The notes below the pieces were generated by a model that had not been told where the DNA came from, did no database searches, and saw only the letters and a program-made list of their open reading frames with translations. Positions 1 to 12,908 of a stretch of 64,000 bases of DNA are shown piece by piece (position 1 is the first letter of the stretch; the number at the start of each line of letters is the position of its first letter). The stretch comes from Parabacteroides distasonis (GTDB lineage Bacteria > Bacteroidota > Bacteroidia > Bacteroidales > Tannerellaceae), in assembly GCA_015060925.1 (NCBI GenBank), contig SUXM01000005.1:57308-121307 (forward strand), in the 5' to 3' direction. A program made the position numbers and the translations under genes.

Positions 1-226
1 CAAGTTTTTCCATATAGTCAAACTTTTCATTCAGTGTTTCCCCTATGGCATTCCCTTCTTGAAATGAAATCTTTAACTCTGCGTTATTACAACATTTCTT
101 TTCAGAAGGACAAGCTTCTGGTTGGGCTGTTGTTTGGCTATTACATCCAATTAAAGTTGAACCTCCGACTGCAAAAGCAGTACTAGCTAACGATGTCCTT
201 AAAAAATCTCTTCTATTGATTGCCAT
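1..226 (-). CDS. Tat-exported TIM-barrel protein, sugar isomerase/epimerase-like (partial)
   Basis: Seen: an open frame from ATG at 226 to the window edge gives 75 N-terminal residues. It opens with a twin-arginine motif (NRRDFLRTS), a hydrophobic stretch and a possible lipobox (LIGC), then a Cys-rich linker. The sequence from about residue 51 (LKISFQEG...GETLNEKFDYMEKL) resembles the first strand and helix of Bacteroidetes sugar phosphate isomerase/epimerase (AP-endonuclease 2-like TIM barrel) proteins. It lies 2 nt downstream of the Gfo/Idh gene and is probably cotranscribed. The catalytic part lies outside the window, so the substrate cannot be judged. Confidence 0.7.
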   Translation of the reverse strand, partial: MAINRRDFLRTSLASTAFAVGGSTLIGCNSQTTAQPEACPSEKKCCNNAELKISFQEGNAIGETLNEKFDYMEKL

Positions 227-228
227 AC

Positions 229-1611
229 TTATTTCTTTTTTTCATCGCGAGGTTTACCTGGAACAGGAACAGTGAAACCTGTCATGTCCATTTTCCCTAA
301 ATTAAGATCTTTTGGAGTATAATCAAGAGGAGAAGCAGTCATTGCATCCCAAGTTATTTCAGTACCTGTATAAGCAGCTTCACGTCCCATAATGGCCGCC
401 ATATTTGAAACAGCTGTTTCAGAAGCTTGTTCTATAGGTTTGTTTGCACGGATACAATTAATCCAGTTTACATGTTCCAATGTGTATGGGTTGTTTTGAG
501 CAAATGTTGCTTTTTCTGCTTCATGATCATATTGCCAAATCACATTTCCGGCTAAATCTTTAATAACTTGACCTGAACTATTCCATGAACCTTTAGTTCC
601 TTGGATAAATTCACTTACATTGTTTGCACAACCGTCAATTTGGCGACACATACTATGTAGATGAACACCGTTTTCCATTGTGAAATCAACACTAAAATTG
701 TCAAATTGATCACCTGTAATACGGCGTTGACGAGAACCAAAAGCAACTGCTTTAATAGGTTTTAAACCACTGAACCAAGTGAAGACATCAATGTTATGTA
801 CATGTTGTTCAACTATATGATCTCCAGATAACCATTTCCAGTTAACCCAATCCTTAATCATATATTCACAATCACTCCAACCTTTCTGACGTTCACGAAA
901 CCATAACATATTCTGATTCCAATAGACTGTACCTCCTGTGATTTCTCCAATTGTTCCTTCCATTATTTTTTTATATGCAGCTAAATAACTGCGTTGGTGA
1001 TGGCGCTGTGTACCGGTAATGACACAAAGATTTTTTGCTTGAGCCTGTTTTGCTGTGGCCATTATAGTGCGGTAACCTACTGGATCTACACAAATTGGTT
1101 TTTCCAAAAATGAATGTTTGTTCTTTTCTGTTGCATATTGGAAATGAACTGGGCGGAAAACAGGAGGAGTTGCAATTATTACCACATCAACTCCACTATC
1201 AATAACCTGCTTATAAGCATCTAATCCAACGAATCTCTTATCAGCTGGAATTTCATTCCCTTTTTCTTTAAGTTTATTAGCTAACTCATCTACTCTTTCT
1301 TGAAATGTATCACCCAAAGCAATGATAGTTACGCCATTTGCTGCAGCTAAAAAATCCATGGCCGCACCTGAACCACGACCACCACAACCAATAACTCCGG
1401 CCTTTAATTCTTTACCGTCAGCTGCTTTATCCGGTAATTCAGGAATGTAGTAGGTCCCAGGTTCTTTAAGGGGCTTGTTGGTTTTACTCTCATTTTCTCC
1501 AGAACATGAGGTTAAAACGCTTGCACTCCCTGTCCCAATAGCACTTAATGCTCCAGCCATTGCTGAAGTTTTTAAAAAAGATCTTCTACTAAGATTGTTT
1601 TTTTCTTTCAT
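229..1611 (-). CDS. Tat-exported Gfo/Idh/MocA family oxidoreductase
   Basis: Probable NAD(P)-dependent sugar or cyclitol oxidoreductase acting outside the cytoplasm. Seen: 460 aa; twin-arginine motif SRRSFLKTS at residues 9-17 followed by a hydrophobic segment and possible lipobox LTSC near 33-36; Rossmann nucleotide-binding motif GVIGCGGRGSG at 72-82; family motif EKP at 170-172; a C-terminal alpha/beta domain with a His-rich stretch (EQHVHNID) near 270. Tat export suggests it is folded around a tightly held cofactor, as known for glucose-fructose oxidoreductase. It sits 26 nt after the cytochrome-SUMF1 gene and 2 nt before the TIM-barrel gene. Relatives in Bacteroidetes take part in 3-keto-glycoside metabolism, but the substrate here is unknown. 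Confidence 0.85.
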   Translation of the reverse strand: MKEKNNLSRRSFLKTSAMAGALSAIGTGSASVLTSCSGENESKTNKPLKEPGTYYIPELPDKAADGKELKAGVIGCGGRGSGAAMDFLAAANGVTIIALGDTFQERVDELANKLKEKGNEIPADKRFVGLDAYKQVIDSGVDVVIIATPPVFRPVHFQYATEKNKHSFLEKPICVDPVGYRTIMATAKQAQAKNLCVITGTQRHHQRSYLAAYKKIMEGTIGEITGGTVYWNQNMLWFRERQKGWSDCEYMIKDWVNWKWLSGDHIVEQHVHNIDVFTWFSGLKPIKAVAFGSRQRRITGDQFDNFSVDFTMENGVHLHSMCRQIDGCANNVSEFIQGTKGSWNSSGQVIKDLAGNVIWQYDHEAEKATFAQNNPYTLEHVNWINCIRANKPIEQASETAVSNMAAIMGREAAYTGTEITWDAMTASPLDYTPKDLNLGKMDMTGFTVPVPGKPRDEKKK

Positions 1612-1637
1612 GATATTTTAATGTTTTATAATCAATT

Positions 1638-3221
1638 TTATTTTACCTCAATAATAGAATCTGGTTCACAGACAACACGGAATCCAATACCACGAATATC
1701 GGAATACCACCAAATGCTTTTAGGATTTTGTGGGTCTGTTTTTAACCAAGCATCATGTTTTGTATAATCACGAGCTGCAACACGGACATCTGCAGCATCA
1801 GAATTGTAATTTCCACCACGTACAACCCATTCTTCTCCTTCCATATTCAGAGGATTTGTAACATTATCTCCTGTTTGGCTATAAGCGTTTGATGCATATT
1901 TGTCAGCGCAATATTCCATAACATTTCCTAACATGTTCTTTAATCCATAAGGATTAGCTTTTACTTCCTTTGGCTCTTGAGTTTTGTTTTTGCTGTTTTT
2001 TGCGTAAATAACATAAGAACTTATACTATCTGTTTTGGCATCAAAAAATCTACGCCAGAAACCTTGGTCAGAGAAATCAGATGGAGAACCCACAAAGAAA
2101 TAAGGAGTTTCCGTTCCTCCACGAGCAGCGTATTCCCATTCAGCTTCTGTTGGAAGACGATATTTTTTTCCTGTTTTTTTAGATAACCACTGACAAAATG
2201 TTTCTGCTGCATAGTGAGTCATTGTGATAGCAGGTCGTTCACCACCACCCCAACCTTGATCTGGAAAACCAAATGGAGGAGTTGGACCAGATATAGCATC
2301 AACTTCTGGGTCATTACTGTTGTTTGCATAAACTGTTTCAGGAGGAGTACGTCCTTCGCTCATTGTTTGTCCGTAAAATGCCCAATATTGATCCCATGTT
2401 ACTTCTAATTCAGCCATAAAGAAAGGACTGATTGTCACGTTTCTAATGGGTGCTTCATCCTCTTTATGGAAATCTTCTTTATTGGAACTTCCCATCTTAA
2501 AAGAACCACCGGGTATTGCGATCATCTTAAAAGATACCGCTGTTCCCGGAATTTGTTCGATATAATCGTTGAAAGAGGAGACGGATGTTGCTTCTTTGAA
2601 ATAAAGGCTTGTGTCAATAGCTGTAGATGCTGTTGGAATACCGGTTAATTTTCCATGACTATAGTCCGGATTGTAATGACCTGCATCTAAATGGCAACTA
2701 ATACATTGTAAATCTAATTTTTTTTCATTTTCTTCATAGTACAAATGGGCAGTGATCCCATCTTGTGTAACTCCTTCTGGAAATAAGTTTTGATGACATT
2801 CTTTACATGATTCATTGGGTATGTATTTGATAGCTTGCTCTAATTCTGATTTCATATTCCAATCAAAATCTGCGCTATCTTTTGTTAAGTAAGCCCAAAT
2901 ATCCTTTAAACCTAATTGTGCTTTTGCTGAATAGTGATTCCATGTATCATTTTGAGGTGGAAGATGGCAGGCTACACAATGGGTTTTTACTCCACTTCCA
3001 TTGTTGACATGTTTAGAGAGTTTCCAACTATTTTGTACGTGTGGATGAACATGGCAAACCATACAAGATTCATCTGTGGAAAAATGGACTGATGTACTAT
3101 AAAGAGCAATCATAATACCTGCCCCTAAAAGTAATCCTAGTAATAGTATAAATGATTTGCCTTTGAAGAAGTTTTTCTTCCCTTTTTTAGAATAGCTATT
3201 TGAACTTTTGTTTGCTGCCAT
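1638..3221 (-). CDS. Membrane tetraheme cytochrome (NapC/NirT-like) fused to a SUMF1 domain
   Basis: Seen: 527 aa. A basic N-terminus precedes one membrane segment (about 24-46). Four CxxCH heme-binding motifs follow: CMVCH 53-57, CVACH 82-86, CKECH 139-143 and CISCH 173-177. From about residue 230 there is a SUMF1/formylglycine-generating-enzyme-like domain (IPGGSFKMGSS, RLPTEAEWEYAARGG, LGNVMEYCAD, VVRGGNY, GFRVVCE). The Cys pair expected in a true formylglycine-generating enzyme is missing: the corresponding stretch reads DVRVAARDY. The second domain is therefore more likely structural or ligand-binding. Known: NapC/NrfH cytochromes pass quinol electrons to periplasmic partners. First gene of the operon with the two Tat-exported sugar enzymes. 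Inference: it may be their electron partner. Confidence 0.85.
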   Translation of the reverse strand: MAANKSSNSYSKKGKKNFFKGKSFILLLGLLLGAGIMIALYSTSVHFSTDESCMVCHVHPHVQNSWKLSKHVNNGSGVKTHCVACHLPPQNDTWNHYSAKAQLGLKDIWAYLTKDSADFDWNMKSELEQAIKYIPNESCKECHQNLFPEGVTQDGITAHLYYEENEKKLDLQCISCHLDAGHYNPDYSHGKLTGIPTASTAIDTSLYFKEATSVSSFNDYIEQIPGTAVSFKMIAIPGGSFKMGSSNKEDFHKEDEAPIRNVTISPFFMAELEVTWDQYWAFYGQTMSEGRTPPETVYANNSNDPEVDAISGPTPPFGFPDQGWGGGERPAITMTHYAAETFCQWLSKKTGKKYRLPTEAEWEYAARGGTETPYFFVGSPSDFSDQGFWRRFFDAKTDSISSYVIYAKNSKNKTQEPKEVKANPYGLKNMLGNVMEYCADKYASNAYSQTGDNVTNPLNMEGEEWVVRGGNYNSDAADVRVAARDYTKHDAWLKTDPQNPKSIWWYSDIRGIGFRVVCEPDSIIEVK

Positions 3222-3368
3222 TTTTTTTATGTGGGATTGTTTTTTGTTAAACTTTGTTGTAAAAAATCGGCAATAAAAGTAATATATTTTTTAAAAATGT
3301 GAAAGTTTGGGTTTGTAATTTAACGTAATAAGGTTTAGTGTTATGCTTTTTTACTAATAATTGAAAGT

Positions 3369-3400
3369 GAACGGCATAGATCACAATGTCTATGCCGTTC
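3369..3400. terminator. 12-bp hairpin downstream of lacZ
   Basis: Arms 3369-3380 (GAACGGCATAGA) and 3389-3400 are perfectly complementary around an 8-nt loop. It lies 12 nt beyond the beta-galactosidase stop on the minus strand. The following T-tract is weak, so it may stop transcription or protect the mRNA 3' end. Confidence 0.6.
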
Positions 3401-3412
3401 ATGATACATGTA

Positions 3413-7703
<4,291 letters not shown>

Positions 7704-7845
7704 GCGATAGATAGACCTTTTGGAATATTTTTCAAAAGTACAAATAATTTTGAATATGGCAATAATATTAATTACCTAGATTGGGTAAAATCTGATTTGT
7801 AATATTATAAGAGGGATGATAATAGAGAAAGTAAAAATAAAAAAG

Positions 7846-7918
7846 CACGGAACGAGAGGCTCGAACTCCCGACACCTGGTTTTGGAGACCAGTGCTCTAC
7901 CAACTGAGCTAGTTCCGT
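7846..7918 (-). tRNA. trpT: tRNA-Trp (CCA)
   Basis: Minus-strand cloverleaf of 73 nt. Acceptor arms ACGGAAC and GTTCCGT pair with discriminator G. The anticodon stem CTGGT/ACCAG encloses loop CTCCAAA with anticodon CCA. T-arm GTTCGAG is intact. No CCA tail is encoded. Confidence 0.95.
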
Positions 7919-7929
7919 GTTTGCGGCTG

Positions 7930-7960
7930 CAAAGGTAGGATAATTATTTAAATATCCAAA
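7930..7960 (-). promoter_or_regulatory. Promoter of tRNA-Trp
   Basis: On the minus strand TTTG (7957-7960) is followed after 19 nt by TACCTTTG (7930-7937). This matches the Bacteroidetes primary sigma consensus TTTG-N19-21-TAnnTTTG. The predicted start is only a few bases upstream of the tRNA. Confidence 0.75.
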
Positions 7961-8067
7961 GGAAATTGTATGAAATTGTATATTTTATTGGTTGGGGTTG
8001 TTTTCTTGATATTATTGCTGTATCTTTATAGATTGGAATGAAATAATTAAACAAAATAGTCTATAAA

Positions 8068-9570
8068 ATGGAAAATGAATTAGAAATGAATGCCAATCTT
8101 TTGGTGTCTTATTTAAAGAAACCTGCATCTGAGTTTACAAAAGCAGATATTATTTCCTATATCAAGGAAAATGAAATCCGTATGGTTAATTTCATGTATC
8201 CGGCGGGTGATGGGCGTTTGAAGACTTTGAATTTTGTGATTAATAATGCAGCCTATTTGGATGCGATATTAACTTGTGGTGAACGTGTTGATGGGTCAAG
8301 CCTGTTCTCTTTTATTGAAGCAGGCAGTAGTGACCTTTATGTTATACCACGTTTCCGTACAGCATTTGTGGATCCTTTCTCTGAATTACCCACATTAAGT
8401 ATGTTGTGTTCGTTCTTTAATAAAGATGGAGAACCATTGGAAAGTTCTCCGGAATATACTTTGCATAAAGCGAGTCAAGCATTTACAGAGGTTACAGGTA
8501 TGGAGTTTGAAGCGATGGGTGAGTTGGAATATTATGTTATCTCAGATGAGGAGAGCTTGTATCCGGCGACAGATCAACGAGGCTATCATGAATCAGGCCC
8601 ATACGCTAAGTTTAATCAATTCCGTACACAGTGCATGCAATATATTGCACAGGCTGGTGGACAGATTAAGTATGGGCATTCTGAGGTGGGAAACTTTACT
8701 TTAAATGGAAAGATTTATGAGCAGAATGAGATTGAGTTTTTACCAACTAAGGTGGAAGACGCTGCTGATCAGTTAATGATTGCAAAGTGGGTGATTCGTA
8801 ATTTGGCCTATGAGTATGGATTGGATATTACCTTTGCTCCGAAGATTACAACTGGAAAGGCTGGTTCCGGATTACACGTTCACATGCGTATCATGAAGGA
8901 TGGAAGAAACCAGATGTTGCAAGATGGTGTATTGTCTGAAACCGCTCGTAAGGCTATTGCTGGTATGATGGTATTAGCTCCTTCCATTACGGCTTTTGGA
9001 AATACCAACCCAACATCTTATTTCCGTTTAGTTCCGCATCAAGAAGCTCCTACTAATATTTGTTGGGGTGACCGCAATCGTTCGGTTTTGGTTCGTGTTC
9101 CGTTGGGATGGGCAGCTAAGAGTGATATGTGCGCATTGGCGAACCCGTTGGAAAAAGAGAGTAATTATGATACAACGCAAAAACAGACTGTCGAAATGCG
9201 TTCACCGGATGGATCGGCTGATTTGTATCAGTTGTTGGCCGGTTTGGCGGTGGCTTGTCGTTATGGTTTTGAGTTACCAAATGCGTTGGAGATTGCAGCC
9301 AATACTTATGTGAACGTGAATATTCACCAAGAAGAGAACAAAGAACGTTTGGCAACATTGGATCAGTTGCCAGATAATTGTGTGGCTTCAGCTGAACGTT
9401 TAGAACAACAACGGGAAATCTTTGAGGCTCACCATGTCTTTAGCCCGAGTATGATTGATGGAATCATTAAGAAGTTGAGAAGCTATAATGATACTACTTT
9501 GCGTGAAGATTTGAAAGGTGACCAAGAGGGAATGTTGGCTTTGGTAAAACGCTATTTCCATTGCGGATAA
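8068..9570 (+). CDS. glnA: Glutamine synthetase, type I family
   Basis: Makes glutamine from glutamate, ammonia and ATP in the cytoplasm. Seen: 500 aa with an N-terminal beta-grasp region and the glutamine synthetase catalytic barrel. Motifs include ELEYYV (metal-binding Glu), NEIEFLP, the GSGLHVHMR loop, NPTSYFRLVPHQEAPTNICWGDRNRS and EMRSPDGSADLY. Length is slightly above the classical ~470 aa GSI. Start at 8068 is the first ATG of the frame in an A-rich context without a Shine-Dalgarno sequence. It stands alone, convergent with the gene at 9663-10238, and the gap between them carries a 22-bp repeat array that probably ends both transcripts. Bacteroidales usually also carry a GSIII, not seen here. 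Confidence 0.9.
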   Translation: MENELEMNANLLVSYLKKPASEFTKADIISYIKENEIRMVNFMYPAGDGRLKTLNFVINNAAYLDAILTCGERVDGSSLFSFIEAGSSDLYVIPRFRTAFVDPFSELPTLSMLCSFFNKDGEPLESSPEYTLHKASQAFTEVTGMEFEAMGELEYYVISDEESLYPATDQRGYHESGPYAKFNQFRTQCMQYIAQAGGQIKYGHSEVGNFTLNGKIYEQNEIEFLPTKVEDAADQLMIAKWVIRNLAYEYGLDITFAPKITTGKAGSGLHVHMRIMKDGRNQMLQDGVLSETARKAIAGMMVLAPSITAFGNTNPTSYFRLVPHQEAPTNICWGDRNRSVLVRVPLGWAAKSDMCALANPLEKESNYDTTQKQTVEMRSPDGSADLYQLLAGLAVACRYGFELPNALEIAANTYVNVNIHQEENKERLATLDQLPDNCVASAERLEQQREIFEAHHVFSPSMIDGIIKKLRSYNDTTLREDLKGDQEGMLALVKRYFHCG

Positions 9571-9593
9571 AAAAGAACGTTATCTGTTTGAAA

Positions 9594-9659
9594 TTTCATG
9601 CCTAAGAAATTTTTGTTCCATGCCTATGAGAAAAAAATTCCATGGGCATGGAATTTTTT
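9594..9659. repeat. 22-bp-period palindromic repeat array, 3 units
   Basis: Units start at 9594, 9616 and 9638, exactly 22 bp apart. Their cores are TTTCATGCCTAAGAAA, TTCCATGCCTATGAGA and TTCCATGGGCATGGAA, each followed by an A/T-rich filler. The third core is a near-perfect palindrome ending in a T-run. The array fills the gap between two convergent genes and may serve as a two-way terminator. Same family as the arrays at 22786, 28656, 36383 and 42616. Confidence 0.8.
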
Positions 9660-9662
9660 TTG

Positions 9663-10238
9663 TTAAATCATCCCTAAATCATCAAACATAGAGCGGTAAA
9701 AGAGTGCTTTCTCTTCTAAAGGTTTGGGGTATGCACGGGAAGAGGATGGCATACGGTACAGCCGGAATGTCCGGTTTTCTAATGTGAAATGACTGAAACT
9801 GCCGATTTTGGGCTCTTCCGTTGGAGGTAAAACGGATAATAGCGTATCCATCGCTTTTTGTCCGGTCACAACAAGGGCTTTGCAATAGGGGATTTGTCGC
9901 AGTATCTCGCTTGGGTCAAGTGCTCGAATTACCTCTAAAAAATTGTCGGATGCATTGTTTCTCAGTCGGATGACCTCCACTGCGGTATCTCCGATTCCAA
10001 TCCCTTTTTCTAAACAAAAGGCTTTGGTTTTGGTTTCGCTGAATGTTTTTTTGGTCTCCAAAAAGTATTCGCGGTCATTGTAAAAGATATGCCCGAGTAT
10101 CCGCCACATGTCGTTTTGGATATTCGGGTAATAGAAGTTCATAGACCAACGTATACGGGGAGGAGGAAAACTCCCTAACATCAGCAATTGGGTATTCTTT
10201 GGGAGAAAAAATCCTAAGGGATGTTGTTCGGTAGTCAT
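9663..10238 (-). CDS. Uracil-DNA glycosylase family protein (Mug/TDG-like)
   Basis: Probable base-excision repair glycosylase removing a deaminated or mismatched base. Seen: 191 aa; motif-1-like GSFPPP at 22-27, a conserved MNFYYPNIQNDMW helix, VVTGQKAM near 123-130 and a motif-2-like MPSSSRAYP at 163-171, all consistent with the UDG superfamily fold. The start chosen is ATG at 10238, whose A is shared with the TAA stop of the upstream gene (TAATG coupling). A longer upstream reading overlaps that gene and was rejected. Exact base specificity (G:U, G:T or hypoxanthine) is not visible. Confidence 0.75.
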   Translation of the reverse strand: MTTEQHPLGFFLPKNTQLLMLGSFPPPRIRWSMNFYYPNIQNDMWRILGHIFYNDREYFLETKKTFSETKTKAFCLEKGIGIGDTAVEVIRLRNNASDNFLEVIRALDPSEILRQIPYCKALVVTGQKAMDTLLSVLPPTEEPKIGSFSHFTLENRTFRLYRMPSSSRAYPKPLEEKALFYRSMFDDLGMI

Positions 10239-10879
10239 TATTCTTTGTCGTCGTTTTTCTTCTTCTTTTTGGCATCTTCTCTTGCCATTAATACGACATT
10301 GTAAACGAAGTCTGTCATCCATTGTTCGGAATAACCCAACGTCTCTTTGTATTTGCGGATACGCCACGCCACCTTCTGTACGTTGGTGTCTTTCCATTCA
10401 GAACGGGTTACAATCTCATGGATCGTCTTTTGTGTTTGTGCATATAAAAGTTTTTTTACCAACATGGAGAAGCGGAATTTCCATTGCATTAAGTTGTCTA
10501 ACAAGGAGAATAGGTCGTTGTTAAACCCTTGGTACATGATGAAGTAGGATTTGATGTCGTTTTGGTTCCTACAGTTCTTTTTGATGGAAGCGTCAATCTC
10601 TTTGAAGAAATCCTCTTTCATGTCATATTCTTGCATCAAGATTTTGCGGGCACGTGATTTTTCTGCTACTCCCAGTTTATTGTTTTGTGTCGGAATCTTC
10701 AACATACGTTTGAATAAAGCCATGTCGTTCAGTATATTTAAATTGGTAACCCCCAATTGAACAGCCATGACTGCTTGGTAATAAACACGTATCAATGTCA
10801 CAAATTCCTCTACGGAGCCTTTTGATACGGCTTCTGTCTCTTCTTCTTTTTTCTTAAATAGCTTAGAAATGAAATTCAT
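10238..10879 (-). CDS. Conserved protein of unknown function, helical
   Basis: I do not recognise a named family. Seen: 213 aa from ATG at 10879 (MNFISKLFKKKEEE...). A second ATG 24 nt upstream is possible but gives a less typical N-terminus. The protein is predicted mostly alpha-helical and soluble, with a Lys/Glu-rich N-terminus and a Lys-rich tail (EDAKKKKKNDDKE). It overlaps the downstream glycosylase gene by one base, so the two are translationally coupled and perhaps act together. Divergent from the ABC-F gene at 11025. Confidence 0.6.
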   Translation of the reverse strand: MNFISKLFKKKEEETEAVSKGSVEEFVTLIRVYYQAVMAVQLGVTNLNILNDMALFKRMLKIPTQNNKLGVAEKSRARKILMQEYDMKEDFFKEIDASIKKNCRNQNDIKSYFIMYQGFNNDLFSLLDNLMQWKFRFSMLVKKLLYAQTQKTIHEIVTRSEWKDTNVQKVAWRIRKYKETLGYSEQWMTDFVYNVVLMAREDAKKKKKNDDKE

Positions 10880-10963
10880 TGTCGTTTTATATTTTAATAT
10901 CAAGTGGCAAATGTAACAATTATCTTCAAATTACAGCCAATGATAAACGTTGGGGAAGGATTT

Positions 10964-10996
10964 TTTGTGTTGAGATTGTATCTTTCTATATCTTTG
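10964..10996 (+). promoter_or_regulatory. Promoter of the ABC-F gene
   Basis: TTTG at 10964-10967 and TATCTTTG at 10989-10996 are 21 nt apart, matching the Bacteroidetes -33/-7 consensus. The expected start lies about 20 nt before the ATG at 11025. Confidence 0.65.
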
Positions 10997-11024
10997 CGCA
11001 ATGAAATAAACGAGAGATAAAGTT

Positions 11025-12908
11025 ATGATAAGCTATTTACAAATAGATAAGCTGACGAAAAGTTTTGGGGATTTAGTCCTTTTTGAAGATATAACGTTTG
11101 GTATTGCACAAGGACAAAAGGTCGGGTTGATTGCCAAGAATGGAACGGGGAAAACTACGTTGTTAAATATCATCGCAGGAAAAGAGGATTATGATAGTGG
11201 TTCTGTTGTTTTTCGTAATGACCTTCGGGTGGGTTATTTGGAGCAAACTCCTTATTATCCGGAAGGGCTGACTGTCTTGCAAGCCTGTTTCTATTCGCAA
11301 AATGAGACAGTCCGGTTAATTGCTGAATATGAACAGGCAATGGTCAGTGGAGACCATTCCTGTTTGGAAGATATTTTATTACGGATGGATAATCTGAAGG
11401 CTTGGGATTATGAACAGCGAGCCAAGCAGATTTTAGGACAGTTGAAGATACATAATTATGATCAAAAGGTTGAAACACTTTCGGGTGGTCAATTGAAACG
11501 GGTTGCTTTAGCTAATGTGTTGATTACGGATCCTGAATTGATTATTTTGGATGAGCCTACCAACCATTTGGATTTGGAGATGACGGAATGGTTGGAAGGT
11601 TATCTGTCTCGTGCCAATATTAGTATATTGATGGTGACGCATGACCGTTATTTTTTGGATCGTGTATGTAGTGAAATTATCGAAATCGACAGGAAACAAA
11701 TATATCAGTATAAGGGTAATTATAGTTATTATTTGGAAAAACGTCAAGAACGTATGGATGCCCTTGCTGCCGAGGTGGATCGGGCGACAAATCTTTTACG
11801 TAAGGAGCTGGACTGGATGCGTCGTCAGCCGCAAGCGCGTGGTACAAAAGCAAAGTATCGGATTGATGCGTTTTATGAATTGGAGAAAAAGGCAAAGCAA
11901 CGCTTTGATAACAGTTCTGTCAATTTGGAAGTTAAAGCTTCTTACATTGGCTCAAAAATTTTTGAAGCAGAGCATGTCTGTAAACGCTTTGGAGACTTGA
12001 AGATTGTCGAGGATTTTAATTATGTGTTTGCCCGTTATGAGAAGATGGGAATCGTCGGAAATAATGGAACCGGTAAATCAACCTTTATTAAGATGTTGAT
12101 GGGTGAGATTGTGCCGGATAGCGGACGGTTTGATGTGGGTGAGACTGTGAGGTTTGGTTATTATAGTCAAGATGGTTTGCAGTTTGACGAACAAATGAAA
12201 GTGATTGATGTAGTCCAAAATATTGCCGAGTATATTGATTTGGGTGATGGAAAGAAGATGGGAGTCTCTCAGTTTTTGAATTATTTCCTTTTTACCCCGG
12301 AAAAGCAACATAGTTATGTTTATAAGTTAAGCGGTGGAGAAAAGAGACGCCTTTATCTATGTACGGTCTTAATGCATAATCCTAATTTTCTGGTATTGGA
12401 TGAACCAACGAATGACTTGGATATTGTTACCTTAAATGTTTTGGAAGAATATTTGCGTAATTTTAAAGGTTGTGTGATTGTGGTTTCTCATGACCGTTAT
12501 TTTATGGATAAAGTGGTGGATCACCTATTGGTTTTCCGTGGAAATGCAGATATTAAAGATTTTCCAGGTAATTATACTCAGTATAGAGAATGGAAAGAAA
12601 TTCAGGAACTTTTAGAGAAAGAGACTGAAGCTGTTTGTGCTGTAAAAACTAATCCTGTAAAGGAAAAGAATAATAGACCGGAGAAAGAACAAAAAAAGAA
12701 ATTGAGTTTTAAGGAACGAAAGGAGTTTGAAGCGCTTGATGCTGAAATTCCTCAATTGGAAGCGGAAAAAACGGAATTGGAAATGTTGATGAGTAGTGGT
12801 ACTTTAAGCAATGATGAATTGCTTGCTAAGTCAGAACGATTTACTTTGTTAATGGAGGAATTAGATGAAAAGACTATGCGTTGGTTGGAATTAAGTGAAT
12901 TAGCATAA
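11025..12908 (+). CDS. uup: ABC-F family ATPase (Uup-like)
   Basis: Ribosome-associated ATPase with two ABC domains and no membrane segments. Seen: 627 aa; first Walker A AKNGTGKTT near 38-46, signature LSGGQLKRVALA, Walker B LIILDEPTNHLD; an interdomain linker rich in Arg/Lys (DWMRRQPQARGTKAKYRID); second Walker A GNNGTGKST, signature LSGGEKRRLYL and LVLDEPTNDLD. A Lys/Glu-rich coiled coil forms the last ~85 residues, typical of Uup rather than EttA. The TAA stop shares its final A with the ATG of the MFS gene (TAATG). A role in antibiotic resistance, as in msr/mef pairs, is possible, but the architecture favours a housekeeping translation factor. Confidence 0.85.
   Translation: MISYLQIDKLTKSFGDLVLFEDITFGIAQGQKVGLIAKNGTGKTTLLNIIAGKEDYDSGSVVFRNDLRVGYLEQTPYYPEGLTVLQACFYSQNETVRLIAEYEQAMVSGDHSCLEDILLRMDNLKAWDYEQRAKQILGQLKIHNYDQKVETLSGGQLKRVALANVLITDPELIILDEPTNHLDLEMTEWLEGYLSRANISILMVTHDRYFLDRVCSEIIEIDRKQIYQYKGNYSYYLEKRQERMDALAAEVDRATNLLRKELDWMRRQPQARGTKAKYRIDAFYELEKKAKQRFDNSSVNLEVKASYIGSKIFEAEHVCKRFGDLKIVEDFNYVFARYEKMGIVGNNGTGKSTFIKMLMGEIVPDSGRFDVGETVRFGYYSQDGLQFDEQMKVIDVVQNIAEYIDLGDGKKMGVSQFLNYFLFTPEKQHSYVYKLSGGEKRRLYLCTVLMHNPNFLVLDEPTNDLDIVTLNVLEEYLRNFKGCVIVVSHDRYFMDKVVDHLLVFRGNADIKDFPGNYTQYREWKEIQELLEKETEAVCAVKTNPVKEKNNRPEKEQKKKLSFKERKEFEALDAEIPQLEAEKTELEMLMSSGTLSNDELLAKSERFTLLMEELDEKTMRWLELSELA

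Noticed and set aside
9594..9659. CRISPR interpretation of the 22-bp arrays
   Set aside because: Repeat and spacer are not separable, units are imperfect palindromes that differ from each other, and no cas genes are present.
10239..10397. Upstream extension of the UDG-family gene
   Set aside because: It runs through the coding end of the upstream gene; the TAATG junction at 10238 gives a better start.
11025..12908. Calling the ABC-F gene an antibiotic-resistance determinant
   Set aside because: Length and the C-terminal coiled coil fit housekeeping Uup; no resistance-specific feature is visible.
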